NCBI RefSeq assembly: GCF_014649695.1
Contig: NZ_BMTN01000009.1
Location: 124,001 to 188,000, forward strand
Source: Streptomyces kurssanovii
GTDB lineage: Bacteria > Actinomycetota > Actinomycetes > Streptomycetales > Streptomycetaceae
Length of the DNA: 64,000 nucleotides
Direction: 5' to 3'
The notes below the pieces were generated by a model, which saw only the letters and a list, made by a program, of their open reading frames with translations, was not told where the DNA came from and did not search any database. The stretch's first letter is position 1, and each line of letters opens with the position of its first letter. This document shows positions 35,243-44,723 of this stretch, one piece after another. The position numbers and the translations under genes are program-made.

Positions 35243-36307
35243 ATGAGTCCGAAGACCCGGCCCCGACGGCGCCGGCTCCGCATCGCCGCGTGGTCACTCG
35301 TCACGATCCTGGTCGTGGCCACCGGCCTCGCCGGTGTGGTCCTGTGGCAGAACTCCTACGAGATGGACGAGCGGCGGGTCTCGATCCGCCACGGCGGCCA
35401 CATACTCAACGGCGTACTGGCCACTCCCAAGGACGGCCGTGAACACCACGGCCTGGTCGTGTACATCCACGGCGACGGCCCCATCGACGCCACCCACGAC
35501 GACGGTTACAAGCCCCTGTGGGAAGCGAACGCCAAGGCCGGATACGCCTCCCTGTCCTGGGACAAGCCCGGCGTCGCGGGCGCACCCGGCGACTGGCTCG
35601 AACAGTCCATGGACGACCGGGCCGACGAGGCGGCCGCCGCCATCGCGTGGGCGCGCGCCCGCCCGGACATCGACGGCGACCGGATCGGGCTCTGGGGCGC
35701 CAGCCAGGCGGGCTGGGTGCTGCCGAAGGTCGCCGCCAGGACGCCCGTCAGCTTCGTCATCGCCGTCTCACCCGCGATCAACTGGCTCCGGCAAGGCCGC
35801 TACAACCTCCTCGCCGAGCTACGCGCCGAGGGCGCGTCGGCCGCCCGCACCCGCGCCGAGATCGCCGACAGCGACGCCACCCGCCGACTGCTGGAACGCC
35901 ACGCCACCTTCGAGGAGTACGTCAGGGCGAGGGGCGGCGACGCGGACGGCATGACCGCCGGCCGCTGGGGCTTCATCTCCAAGAACCACACCGCGGACGC
36001 GACGCGGGACCTCCGCGCTCTGCGTCGCGTACCGGTGCTGCTGACACTCGCAGGCCATGACCTCAACGTGGACACCGCCGACACGGAACGCGTCTACCGC
36101 AAGGTGCTGGACGCAGGCGGGGCGTTGACGGTCACGCATCACCCGGACGCGAGCCACTCGCTGCTCAAGCGGTCCGTCGAACAGTCGGATCTCAAGATCA
36201 CACTCACGGCGCTCTTCGCCCCTCGCGCGCTCTTCGCGGACGGATTCCTGGACGGCCAACGACAGTTCCTCGACGGTCTCGGCCGAGGCGGCAAGGCCAC
36301 CCCATGA
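35243..36307 (+). CDS. Membrane-anchored alpha/beta hydrolase
   Basis: 354 aa. One N-terminal TM helix (AAWSLVTILVVATGLAGVVLW) anchors the catalytic domain outside. VVYIHGDGPID gives the oxyanion region, GLWGASQAGWV holds the nucleophile elbow GASQAG (Ser), and the acid and His lie in the TLAGHDLNVD and HPDASHSLLK segments. The family includes peptidases, esterases and dienelactone-hydrolase-like proteins; substrate unknown. It diverges from the GNAT-PaaX operon and may be under PaaX control. Confidence 0.83.
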   Translation: MSPKTRPRRRRLRIAAWSLVTILVVATGLAGVVLWQNSYEMDERRVSIRHGGHILNGVLATPKDGREHHGLVVYIHGDGPIDATHDDGYKPLWEANAKAGYASLSWDKPGVAGAPGDWLEQSMDDRADEAAAAIAWARARPDIDGDRIGLWGASQAGWVLPKVAARTPVSFVIAVSPAINWLRQGRYNLLAELRAEGASAARTRAEIADSDATRRLLERHATFEEYVRARGGDADGMTAGRWGFISKNHTADATRDLRALRRVPVLLTLAGHDLNVDTADTERVYRKVLDAGGALTVTHHPDASHSLLKRSVEQSDLKITLTALFAPRALFADGFLDGQRQFLDGLGRGGKATP

Positions 36308-36450
36308 CCCTTGCCGGGGCCTGACGCCCGGGCCGCCCGCCTGCGCCGCGCGGTGAAACCGGCGGTGCGGCGACAGTCCCCCGTGGCGTGATGCGCGGTT
36401 CACCCTTCAGGGTTTCGCCGTCCGCCCGCACGAGGCCGGGCTCTGCGTGT

Positions 36451-37191
36451 TCACGCCGCGCCGCTCGTACCGGCGTGGGCGAGGGCCGACGGGGCCAGCC
36501 GGCCGACGATGGCCGGGGCCTCCCGGACGAGGGCGTCGTCCTCCGCCGCGGCGACCATGAAGAGGGCGAAGTCCACGCGACGGGTCAGGTTGCTCGCGAG
36601 GACCGGGTCGCCGACATGCCGGCTCCACACCGGCAGGCCCTGGCTCTCGCCCTCCTCCAGATCGCTGCCGCGGACGACCGTCCAATCGGTGTCACTGGCG
36701 AAGATGTGCCGGCACGCCTCCACCTGGTCGTCCAGGTCCGCCACTCGGGCCAGTCTGGCCAGCCGCCCGAAAACCGCCACGAACGCCCTGAGCCTGCGGG
36801 TGTAGACGTCCTTCCCGTCCCGGGTGATGTGCCAGCCGCAGGAGAACACCAGCCGGGCCCCCGCCGGTGCCGCGTCCAGTACGGCCCGGGCCGTGCCGGA
36901 GGAGTAGCGCTTCATTCCCCACGGGACCAGCACCGTGAGCACGGCCTGGCACCCGTCCACCGCACGCGCGACGGCCGCACGGTCGTCGGTCGCTGCGGGA
37001 ACCACCGTGATCCGCCCCTCGAACTCGGCGAGCTTGCCGACGCTCTGCTCCCGGCACACGCCCACCACTTCGTAGCCCCGGTCCAGCGCGTGCCGCACCA
37101 TGTACCGCCCGAGCTTCCCGGACGCGCCCACGACGCATATCTTCCTGCGCGGGCCCGTTCTTCGTGACTCCTCCGAGCTGATCGGTTCCAT
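36451..37191 (-). CDS. NmrA-like NAD(P)H-binding oxidoreductase
   Basis: 246 aa. Dinucleotide-binding ICVVGASGKLGRYMVRHAL (GxxGxxG) at about 18-36, then GVCREQ, AATDD and TVLVPWGMKRYSSG as in atypical SDRs (NAD(P)H-binding family PF13460). There is no clear YxxxK catalytic pair, so it may sense or bind rather than reduce. Divergent from the TetR gene; the two share the paired operators at 37220-37254, so it is a likely TetR target. Confidence 0.8.
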   Translation of the reverse strand: MEPISSEESRRTGPRRKICVVGASGKLGRYMVRHALDRGYEVVGVCREQSVGKLAEFEGRITVVPAATDDRAAVARAVDGCQAVLTVLVPWGMKRYSSGTARAVLDAAPAGARLVFSCGWHITRDGKDVYTRRLRAFVAVFGRLARLARVADLDDQVEACRHIFASDTDWTVVRGSDLEEGESQGLPVWSRHVGDPVLASNLTRRVDFALFMVAAAEDDALVREAPAIVGRLAPSALAHAGTSGAA

Positions 37192-37219
37192 GACCTTCGC
37201 CCTCCCTCTCCCTGCCCGT

Positions 37220-37254
37220 CCTTACGCCGTAAGGGTGTGCCTTACGAAGTAAGG
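37220..37254. promoter_or_regulatory. Two TetR-type operators CCTTAC-N3-GTAAGG
   Basis: CCTTACGCCGTAAGG (37220-37234) and CCTTACGAAGTAAGG (37240-37254) are 15-bp palindromes differing only in the three centre bases, 20 bp apart centre to centre (two helical turns, same face). They lie between the divergent NmrA-like gene (start 37191) and the TetR gene (start 37290), exactly where an autoregulating TetR protein would bind. Confidence 0.85.
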
Positions 37255-37289
37255 TTGTCAACCTGCGAAACCCGTCCAAGGAGGACTCC

Positions 37290-37970
37290 GTGGCCACCGA
37301 GCCCGCCCGCACGCCGGCACCCCGCCGCCGACCCCTCAGTAAGGACACGGTCCTGCGCACGGCGCTCGCGCTCGCGGACGAGGCCGGCACCGGCGCGCTC
37401 ACGATGCGCAAACTCGCCGACCGGCTCGGCGTCGAGGCCATGTCCCTCTACCACCACGTCCGCAACAAGGAAGCGATCCTCGACGGCATGGTCGACCTCG
37501 TCTTCAGCGAGATCGAACTCCCGCCCAAGGACCTCCCCTGGCGGATGTCGATGCGACGACGCGCCGCATCGACACGCGACGCGCTGATCCGCCACCCGTG
37601 GGCGATCGGCCTCATGGACTCCCGCAGCAGCCCCGGCCCCGCGACGCTGCGCCACCACGACGCGGTCATCGGCTGCCTACGAGCGGGCGGCTTCACCATC
37701 GCCGGCGCCGCGCACGCGTTCTCCGTACTCGACAGCTACATCTACGGGTTCACCCTGCAGGAGCTCAGCCTCCCGTTCGAACCCGCCGACGGCATCGAGG
37801 AGCTGGCCGACTCGATCCTGGAGCAGATGCCCGGCGACGAGTTCCCGCACCTCACCGAGATGATCACCCACCACGCTCTGAAACCCGGCTACACGTACGC
37901 CGCGGAGTTCGACATCGGACTCGACCTCGTCCTCGACGGACTGCAACAACTGCGCGAAACCTGGCTGTGA
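37290..37970 (+). CDS. TetR family transcriptional regulator (TetR_C class)
   Basis: 226 aa. N-terminal helix-turn-helix: LSKDTVLRTALALADEAG, then 'LTMRKLADRLGVEAMSLYHHVRNKEAIL', read in parts (MRKLADRLGV; MSLYHHVRNKE). The C-terminal domain is of the TetR_C type (LDSYIYGFTLQE). GTG at 37290 after AAGGAGGA. Likely represses itself and the divergent NmrA-like gene through the two palindromes upstream. Ligand unknown. Confidence 0.88.
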   Translation: MATEPARTPAPRRRPLSKDTVLRTALALADEAGTGALTMRKLADRLGVEAMSLYHHVRNKEAILDGMVDLVFSEIELPPKDLPWRMSMRRRAASTRDALIRHPWAIGLMDSRSSPGPATLRHHDAVIGCLRAGGFTIAGAAHAFSVLDSYIYGFTLQELSLPFEPADGIEELADSILEQMPGDEFPHLTEMITHHALKPGYTYAAEFDIGLDLVLDGLQQLRETWL

Positions 37971-38066
37971 CCCGTCCGCCGAACCCCACGACGCTTCAAG
38001 GCACCGCACCACGCGATCCGTCTCGATGAACAAACCGGTAGCGGACGCGGGCCGTCGCCGACCACC

Positions 38067-38636
38067 ATGCACCGTATGAGTGATCAACCCGCGCGATGGA
38101 CCCAGGCAACCGTCTACCCCGACATGTGGGCAGACCCGGACAACGACCCCCGCAACAAGGAAAGCGTCAGTCCGGACGGTGAGCTCCCGACGCTGCTGGA
38201 CTTTCTGACGGGCTACCGCATGACCCTGCGGATGAAGTGCGAGGGCCTTGACGCGGAGCAGCTGGCCCGTCGGTCCGTACCGCCGTCGACGATGTCGCTG
38301 CTCGGCCTGGTCCGGCACCTCGCCGAGGTGGAACGGGACTGGCGCAACTGGATCACCGACGGCGAACCCCTGCCGAAGCTGTACGGCCGGCGTGATGCGG
38401 ACTTCGACGACGCCATTGCCGAGCAGACCATCGTCGACGCCGCGTACGCCGATCTGGAGCGCGAGCAGGCGGCGACCGATGCCGCGCTGGCCGAACACCC
38501 GGACCTCGGGGAGCGGGTGGGGAAGGACAAGACCTCGATCCGGGAACTGATGGTGCACCGGATCGAGGAGTACGCCCGGCACTGCGGTCACGCTGACCTG
38601 CTGCGCGAGTGCGTCGACGGAAGGGTGGGGCAGTGA
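38067..38636 (+). CDS. DinB-like (DUF664) family protein, possible mycothiol-dependent enzyme
   Basis: 189 aa four-helix-bundle protein. Metal-binding histidines fit: LVRHLAEVERDW in helix 2, and VHRIEEYARHCGHADLLRE near the end (His-x3-His type), here read as 'EYARHCGHADL'. DUF664 proteins belong to the DinB superfamily of mycothiol/bacillithiol-linked or thiol S-transferases. An ATG at 38076 nine bases later is an alternative start. Confidence 0.85.
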   Translation: MHRMSDQPARWTQATVYPDMWADPDNDPRNKESVSPDGELPTLLDFLTGYRMTLRMKCEGLDAEQLARRSVPPSTMSLLGLVRHLAEVERDWRNWITDGEPLPKLYGRRDADFDDAIAEQTIVDAAYADLEREQAATDAALAEHPDLGERVGKDKTSIRELMVHRIEEYARHCGHADLLRECVDGRVGQ

Positions 38637-38904
38637 CGCCGGCGGCCGTCCACAGCCGTTCCTGCCGGCTCGGCACCGCCAAGTGACAGCGTCAGGACGT
38701 CAGCACGTCGGCCGCGCCCGTCGAACGGGGCCCGGCCGGCGAGCCTGATGCTCACGCCCTCGAGCGCTCCACGGCGGCTCGGCCCCCGAGATCCCGCCCA
38801 ACGCCACGGCGGCGCCCCGGACTTCGCGGCCCCGGTCCGGGCATTGTCCGAGCCCGATGATAACTTGCCGCTCAGGCCGGGAAGATCATGAGGGGACGGC
38901 AGCC

Positions 38905-39858
38905 GTGCAGGAAGTGACGCGTCACAAGGTCGGTGCTCAGCACATCGCCCGCGCACTCGACGACATCAGCGGACGGACCTGGCGGCGGTGGCACTGGATG
39001 CGCTACGACGACCCGTCCCCGGACAAGATGCAGGAGATGCGTGACGAGCTCCTTGACCACGTCGCCGCCCGCACCGTGGACGACCCCGCCCTCGACGAGT
39101 CGTCGCGCACGGCACTGCGGACCGCCGTGGAGTGCTCTCTGGGGGCGCTGAGCGTCGGCTGCTTCCCCAACGGCGACCAGGACATCGAGTTCCCGCTCAT
39201 CGGGGAGCGGCTCAGCAGCGAGGACATCGCCTTCGCCGACGTCATCGAGCAGGCCCCCACGGCCAGGACGTGGCTCGACACGTTCGAGATCTGCGTGGCC
39301 GGCGGCCTGGTGTGGGACTGGCAGCGGGTGATCGGTCTGCTGCTGCGGGAGGACTACGCGCCCGCGATCCGCGACGGGGTGCCGTACTCGAAGCTGACCT
39401 CGGCGTCGGACCCGGCCGACCTTGCCGCGATGGACGCCCTGTGCGGCTACGTGACCCAGGCGCGCGGGCACCTGCCCCGCGACTGGCCCACCATGACCCT
39501 GCGCAAGCCGGACGCCGGCGAGCGCGCCACCGCGGCCCGGCGACTGGACGCAGCCGCCGCCCTGACGCCCGACCAGCGTCTCCTTCGTGTACTCCTCGAC
39601 GACGATCAGCCCGCCTTCGAGCAGGCTCTGGTGGCCCGGCTCGTCGAGCACAGGGAGAGCGTGGGACCGGACCCCGCCCCCCGAACTCTCCTGCCGGTCG
39701 GGACCATTGCCCTGGCCGCCCTCGCGGTCCAGGTGCACGGGTGGAAGCTGGAGGTCCGGTCCGGTTATCTGCCGCACGGCATGCTGGGTTCGCCCGAGGC
39801 GCCGCAAGGAGCGGCCGACGCCGGCCGCAACGTCCTGGACGAGTGGACCGCCGAGTAG
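38905..39858 (+). CDS. Imm49-like immunity protein family
   Basis: 317 aa from the GTG at 38905 (GAGGGGA upstream). All-alpha protein with 'VTRHKVGAQHIARALDDI', a Cys-containing ECSLGALSVGCFP, FADVIEQAPTARTWLDTFE and a central GLVWDWQRVIGLLLREDYA. I recognise it as resembling the Imm49 family of proteins predicted to protect against polymorphic toxins. No cognate toxin is seen nearby, so it would be an orphan immunity gene. Imm49-type proteins are common as solitary genes in Streptomyces. Confidence 0.65.
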   Translation: MQEVTRHKVGAQHIARALDDISGRTWRRWHWMRYDDPSPDKMQEMRDELLDHVAARTVDDPALDESSRTALRTAVECSLGALSVGCFPNGDQDIEFPLIGERLSSEDIAFADVIEQAPTARTWLDTFEICVAGGLVWDWQRVIGLLLREDYAPAIRDGVPYSKLTSASDPADLAAMDALCGYVTQARGHLPRDWPTMTLRKPDAGERATAARRLDAAAALTPDQRLLRVLLDDDQPAFEQALVARLVEHRESVGPDPAPRTLLPVGTIALAALAVQVHGWKLEVRSGYLPHGMLGSPEAPQGAADAGRNVLDEWTAE

Positions 39859-39969
39859 CCGGTACGAGAGCCCATGCGCAGGAGCCGTTTCCGACCTCCG
39901 CGAGCAAGACGATGGCGCGGTCCCGGTCCGTCGGGGCAGGCAGCGATGCCCGCCCAGGGGAACCGTCGC

Positions 39970-40524
39970 TCAGAACACCCACCGCGTATGGCTGTAGACC
40001 CCGTTGTCCCGACCGAAGCCGTACGCCGTGGCCGGCGCCACCGCGAACACCACCGCGGCACCCGTCCGGATGGTGTCCCCGAGCCCGTGGAACGTGCCCT
40101 CCGGCGAGGTGATGTGCGGCCCGTACTTCGCCTCGTGCGCGGCGATCACCTCCTCCAGCACCGCCGGGTCGGTGACCCGCTCCGCCTGGCCCTCGACCAC
40201 GATGTCGAACCCTTCGGTCAGCGCGTTCCGCCCGGTGGTCAGTACGCAGTGCGCGTCATGAGCGAGGTTCCTCGCCTTCTGCTCCTCCGGGCCGGTGGAG
40301 AAGTACAGCACCCCGTCGTGCCACGCGGCGATCACGGGCGTGACATGCAGCCGACCGTCGGGCCGCACCGTGGACACCCAGAAGATCTCGGCGGCCTCCA
40401 AGTGTCCTAGGGCCTCCGCCCATTCGATGGCGGTGACACCCGCGGCACCCGGGCGAGGATTGAGCGCGGAACTGTAGCGGGCGTCGAGCTCAGCCGTGGG
40501 TTGCTGTGCCGGTCCTGTTGGCAT
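39970..40524 (-). CDS. Pyridoxamine 5'-phosphate oxidase-like (FMN-binding split barrel) protein
   Basis: 184 aa. AAEIFWVSTVRPDGRLHVTPVIAAW, read as WVSTVRPDGRLHVTPV, is the flavin/F420-binding strand pair, followed by LYFSTGPEEQKARNLAHD and a later strand VVEGQAERVTD. The C-terminal part carries GHDTIRTG-like residues (GLGDTIRTGAAVVF). Family members reduce small aromatic or heterocyclic substrates with F420 or FMN; exact activity unknown. AAGGAG precedes the ATG at 40524. It lies divergent to an MFS transporter. Confidence 0.85.
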   Translation of the reverse strand: MPTGPAQQPTAELDARYSSALNPRPGAAGVTAIEWAEALGHLEAAEIFWVSTVRPDGRLHVTPVIAAWHDGVLYFSTGPEEQKARNLAHDAHCVLTTGRNALTEGFDIVVEGQAERVTDPAVLEEVIAAHEAKYGPHITSPEGTFHGLGDTIRTGAAVVFAVAPATAYGFGRDNGVYSHTRWVF

Positions 40525-40722
40525 GGCGGATCTCCTTGTCGTCCCTCTCCTAACGACCGGCACCCCGCGCCGACATCACCACCACACCCGTTCGTGTCCA
40601 TCTGGACGCCTCACCAGGACAGTCACAGGCCACACTGGGGCAGCTACGAGTTGCACCGGCGACGCCGCACCTGCGCCGCAAGGTCCGGCCGCCCGCGCCC
40701 GGGCGCTCGTAAGGTGAGCCGC

Positions 40723-41943
40723 ATGATCGTCCGCAAAGGTGAGGGCCGTCGTCCCGGCTACGTCGCGGCAGCCCTGGTGTTCGCCATCGGCATGGCGGGC
40801 ACGACCCTGCCCACGCCGCTGTACGGGCTCTACCAGGAACAGATCGGCTTTTCCGAGCTGATGGTGACCGTGGTCTTCGCCGTCTACGCCGTTGCCGTGA
40901 TCGCGGTACTGCTCGTCATGGGAAACTACTCCGACGAAGTCGGGCGCCGTCCCGTGCTGCTCTGCGCCATGGCCCTGTCCGCCGCCAGCGCCGGATGTTT
41001 TCTGCTGGAAACCGGTCTCCCCCTGCTCTTCGCCGGGCGGTTGCTCTCCGGATTCGCGGCCGGACTGCTCAGCGGCGCGGCGACCGCCGCCGTCATGGAA
41101 CTCGCCGGACCGGGACAGCGGGCACGGGCCGGTTTCGCGGCCACCGCGGCGAACATGGGCGGTCTCGGCTGCGGACCGCTGCTGTCCGGGATCCTCGCCC
41201 AGTACGCGGCCCGCCCGCTCGAGCTCGTCTTCTGGGTCCACATCGGGCTGGTCGCCGTCGCCGCCGTGATCATCCGCTTCCTCCCGGAGACCGTCGAGCG
41301 GCCGAAGCGCTTTCCCCCGCTGAAGCCCCAAGGCGTCTCCGTACCCGCCGAGGTGAGAGGAGTGTTCGCGCCCGCCTCCGTCGCGGCGTTCGCCGGCTTC
41401 TCCCTCCTCGGACTGTTCACCGCCCTCGCCCCCAGCTTCGTGTCCCGGACACTCGATGTGCACAACCTCGCCGTCACGGGAGCGGTCGTGTTCTCCGTCT
41501 TCCTCGCCTCCACCGCAGGACAGTCACTGAGCGAACGCATCGGCACCCGGCGCGCCCTCCCCATCGGCTGCGCCGTCCTCATCGCCGGCCTGGTGCTCGT
41601 CGCCTCGTCCCTGATCACCGAATCCCTCGCCGTACTCGTGGCCGGAGCCTTGTGCGGAGGCGCGGGCCAGGGACTGGCGTTCCGGGCGGCCCTGTCCCTC
41701 GTGGGCGCGGCGGCACCTGCCGAACACCGCGGCGGCACCATCTCGGCGTTCTTCGTCGTCGCCTACACCGGCATCTCGCTGCCGGTGGTGGGAGTGGGCG
41801 CCGCGGCCCAGTTGTGGGATCTGCGCACCGCCGGGCTCCTCTTCACCGGCTGCGTGATGGTGCTCGCCGCGTGCGCCGGCGTCTACTCCGCCTTGCGACC
41901 GCCGACCGAACGTGCCCGGGCCCGCGACGAGTCCCGCCGGTGA
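40723..41943 (+). CDS. MFS transporter
   Basis: 406 aa with 12 hydrophobic segments. GNYSDEVGRRPVLL is MFS motif A (G-x-x-x-D-x-x-G-R-R) after TM2. GTTLPTPLYGLYQEQIG near the first loop fits the DHA1 drug-efflux group. The ATG at 40723 follows AAGGTGAG. C-terminus is short and basic (RARARDESRR). Substrate unknown. Confidence 0.87.
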   Translation: MIVRKGEGRRPGYVAAALVFAIGMAGTTLPTPLYGLYQEQIGFSELMVTVVFAVYAVAVIAVLLVMGNYSDEVGRRPVLLCAMALSAASAGCFLLETGLPLLFAGRLLSGFAAGLLSGAATAAVMELAGPGQRARAGFAATAANMGGLGCGPLLSGILAQYAARPLELVFWVHIGLVAVAAVIIRFLPETVERPKRFPPLKPQGVSVPAEVRGVFAPASVAAFAGFSLLGLFTALAPSFVSRTLDVHNLAVTGAVVFSVFLASTAGQSLSERIGTRRALPIGCAVLIAGLVLVASSLITESLAVLVAGALCGGAGQGLAFRAALSLVGAAAPAEHRGGTISAFFVVAYTGISLPVVGVGAAAQLWDLRTAGLLFTGCVMVLAACAGVYSALRPPTERARARDESRR

Positions 41944-42053
41944 ACGCCTCACGTCATCGCGCGGCCCCACGCTGGTGCGGCGTACACCGCGGCGCCGCTC
42001 GTGATCCGCAGGACCTACGGCCGTGACGGGAACCTGCGGCACGCAGCCTGCCG

Positions 42054-43118
42054 TCAGCCGGCCACGGCCTCGATGAGGGAGAACGGTGCCGCGTCCGTGA
42101 GTGGGGTGACCGATATGAGGGACAGGCCCGCGCGGTGGCACACTTCCTCGAAGTCCCTGCGGGTGCGCTCTCTGCCGCCCAGGTTCACCAGCATGTTGAG
42201 GTCGCTCAAATAGGTGACTCCGCCGTCGGTGACGTCGGCTTCCGCGCTGGTGTCGACGACTTCGGGAAGGACGGGCTCCACGATCAGGACGAGGCCGCCG
42301 GGTGGCAGCACCTTGCGGCAGTGGCTCAGGATCGTGACCGCCTGGTCGTCCGTCCAATCGTGCAGGATGCTCTTCATCATGTAGAGGTCCGATCCCTCGG
42401 GGACCGAACGGAAGAAGTCCCCCGCGATCAGAGAGCAGCGCTCCTTCAGCCCGTGCCGCGCCATCGTCTTCGGCGCCTCGGCCAGGCCCTGCGCTGTGTC
42501 GAAGACCGCACCTGTGAGGCCCTGATGCGCGGCGAGTACACCGGCCAGGAGTGTTCCGTCGCCCCCGCCGACGTCCGTGACCGTGGTGAACCGGTCGAAG
42601 TCGAAGGCGTACGGCAGCGCGGCGGCGGTCTCCGAGACGGCTTGGCTCATCGCCGCATTGAAATCCGCGGACAACTTGGGGTGCTGGGCGAGGTGGCTGA
42701 AGAAATCCGTGCCGAAGACGGCGTCGAACGCGACCTCGCCGGTGCGGATGCTGCCGTCCAGGTGCTCCCAGGCGCGTACGATCGCCGGTTCGGTGAACAT
42801 CCTTACGAACGACGTGAGCGAGTCGGGGCGCCCGGGGTCGAGGAGTGCGCCTGCGGGGGTCACCGAGAAGGTATCGGGGGCGTGCTCCCGCAGCAGGCCG
42901 AGCCCGGTCAGGGCGCGCAGCAGCCGCGTCATGGGCTGGGGTTCAGCTCCGGCGTCGACGGCCACATCGGCGGCCCGGCGTGGCGTATCGCCCACCAGCT
43001 CCACCACCCTCAACCGGACTGCGGCGCGCAGGGTTTGCGCGGCCATGCTCCCGAAGGCGAGCCGGACGATCAGATCGCGGTCGGCCACGCCTGCTGCTTG
43101 GACATCGGTGTTCGCCAC
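42054..43118 (-). CDS. SAM-dependent O-methyltransferase (plant-COMT-like, dimerising)
   Basis: 354 aa. N-terminal dimerisation/winged-helix region (DRDLIVRLAFGSMAAQTLR, 'PRRAADVAVDAGAEPQPMTRLLRAL'), then the catalytic domain with TVTDVGGGDGTLLAGVL (motif I), DLYMMKSILHDWTDDQAV (post-I; the HDW containing the general base His) and RKVLPPGGLVLIVEP. It methylates hydroxyl groups on small aromatic molecules. The GTG at 43118 has GGGAAAG in good position; an ATG at 43154 is possible. It follows an AraC regulator on the same strand (89-bp gap), so the two may be co-expressed. Confidence 0.88.
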   Translation of the reverse strand: MANTDVQAAGVADRDLIVRLAFGSMAAQTLRAAVRLRVVELVGDTPRRAADVAVDAGAEPQPMTRLLRALTGLGLLREHAPDTFSVTPAGALLDPGRPDSLTSFVRMFTEPAIVRAWEHLDGSIRTGEVAFDAVFGTDFFSHLAQHPKLSADFNAAMSQAVSETAAALPYAFDFDRFTTVTDVGGGDGTLLAGVLAAHQGLTGAVFDTAQGLAEAPKTMARHGLKERCSLIAGDFFRSVPEGSDLYMMKSILHDWTDDQAVTILSHCRKVLPPGGLVLIVEPVLPEVVDTSAEADVTDGGVTYLSDLNMLVNLGGRERTRRDFEEVCHRAGLSLISVTPLTDAAPFSLIEAVAG

Positions 43119-43207
43119 AGGTGCTTTCCCATCTTCGTGTGGTGGTCCGTGCATGAACCGGCCTGGGCACTCGTGCGTGTGGCCGGTCTCCTTGGTATGG
43201 GCACGGG

Positions 43208-44035
43208 TTAGTCGGCGGACGTAGTCCTGCTGGCCAGAGCGCCCGGCGTGCACCCGGCGAGGGCCAGCACGTCGCGATGGAGATGGGACTGGTCGGCGTA
43301 TCCGCAGGCCGCGGCGACGTTGCTGGCGCTCTCGCCCGCGCAGAGCGCTCGGGCAGCGTGGTCGAAACGGACCAGCATGGCGGCACGCTTGGGGGTGAGG
43401 CCGATCTGGGCACTGAACCTGGACCACAGCCGCTTGCGGCTCCATCCGGAGGACGCGGCGAGGTCACCGACCCGTATCCGGCCTCGACGGGCCACGATGG
43501 TGTCCCAGGCGGCGGCGACCTCGGGCGACATCGACGGTGCCCCCGCAGCCCGCTTCGTGAGGAACTCGTCCGTCAGCGCGAGGCGTTCCTGCCACGTCGT
43601 GGCTTCGGTCAACTGCTCGCGGAGGCTTCGCTCGTGCCGCCCCCACAGGTCCTCAAGAGCGGTGACGGACCCGTCCAGTTCGCGCGGGGAGACGCCCAGC
43701 AGTGCATAGGCGGCCCGGGGTGACAAGCACACTTCGACGCACTCGACGCGCTCGCCACGGATGCGGGCCGGGCCGGGCGACAACGAGGCAACGAGGCTCC
43801 TCATGGGCTGGTGCCCTGTGGCACTCTCCACCGTGACCGGGTTGCCCCCGAGCTCGATGACGACGATCACGGTGGGCTGGGGGAGCACCCGCATATCCAG
43901 CCCGGCGGCGATGCGGTCACGGAATCCGGTCATCCGAACGCCGTCGAGGGATGTGCCGCCGAGGGGATGGGCGACCTCCCAGCTGTTCTCGGCATCGCGA
44001 TCCATGGAGGTGGCCCCCACTTCGTGTCTGCGCAT
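43208..44035 (-). CDS. AraC family transcriptional regulator
   Basis: 275 aa. The C-terminal AraC domain has a first HTH (IRVGDLAASSGWSRKRLWSRF) and a second with AGESASNVAAACGYADQSHLHRDV, ending with ALAGCTPGAL. The N-terminal half is an unassigned beta-rich effector domain. Both ATG 44035 (GGTAGAGG upstream) and ATG 44005 could be the start. Upstream of the O-methyltransferase gene on the same strand; it may regulate it. Confidence 0.85.
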   Translation of the reverse strand: MRRHEVGATSMDRDAENSWEVAHPLGGTSLDGVRMTGFRDRIAAGLDMRVLPQPTVIVVIELGGNPVTVESATGHQPMRSLVASLSPGPARIRGERVECVEVCLSPRAAYALLGVSPRELDGSVTALEDLWGRHERSLREQLTEATTWQERLALTDEFLTKRAAGAPSMSPEVAAAWDTIVARRGRIRVGDLAASSGWSRKRLWSRFSAQIGLTPKRAAMLVRFDHAARALCAGESASNVAAACGYADQSHLHRDVLALAGCTPGALASRTTSAD

Positions 44036-44101
44036 GCCTCTACCGTTGCCGACTTCGGTAGTCCTGTCTTGTACGAAAGTTCCGTGGCTTCACGCAACGG
44101 A

Positions 44102-44723
44102 TCAGACCGTCTTCGCTGGGCGGTGCCTCGTGCGTGCTGGTGAGCGGTGGTCTGATGCGTGCCAGGGCGCCGCGGCGCAGGCATGATCCGCCGGACAGGA
44201 CCTGGGCTGCGAAGTGACCGCCGGAACAGGCTGCAGGCACCTGACCTGCGGGTCTGCGAGGAGAACGACTCGATCAGCTTCGATGTCGAAGCCGAGCACC
44301 GGATGGCCGTAGTCGCCTTCCGGGTCCATCAGCACCGGCTTGCCCAAGCGCCTTCCGATCTCGCGAAGGAAGCCGCAGAACGCGTCAAGTTCGCCCCTGG
44401 CCCTGCAACTCCCTCAGGTCGACGTCGAAGTCGACTTCATCGTCGGCATGGAAGCGGAAGATCGCCAACACATCGGCCGTCGGCCAGACCCGCAGTTCCG
44501 GGCACTCGGCCTCCGCCGGGCGGGACAGCACGCCCTCCGCCCGGGGCACGGGGAGCACCGTCTCTCCCTCGGAGTACTGGCACCTCCAGCCCTTCTCCAC
44601 GACAAGATCGAGGACCGCCTGCCAGTCCGTCACCGAGGTGTCCGGGACACGCACGTCCGGCAGCGATCCCATCAAGTCCGGGTCGAAGAAGCAGCTCACG
44701 TCATCCCACAGCAGATCAGTCAC
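44102..44723 (-). pseudogene. Conserved hypothetical gene with internal frameshift
   Basis: The first part, from the GTG at 44723, reads TDLLWDDVSCFFDPDLMGSL, then TDWQAVLDLV and DEVDFDVDLRELQGQ before hitting a stop at about 44385. In another minus frame the sequence continues ELDAFCGFLREIGRRLGKPV, then MDPEGDYGHPVLGFDIEADR down to 44102. A one-base shift near 44391 separates the two, so the gene is broken or the base is a sequencing error. I recall whole versions in other streptomycetes but no known function. Confidence 0.7.

Noticed and set aside
31393-44035. Possible biosynthetic gene cluster (FAD monooxygenase, O-methyltransferase, MFS, regulators)
   Set aside because: These tailoring-type genes are 9 kb apart on mixed strands, and no polyketide, peptide, terpene or other core enzyme is present.
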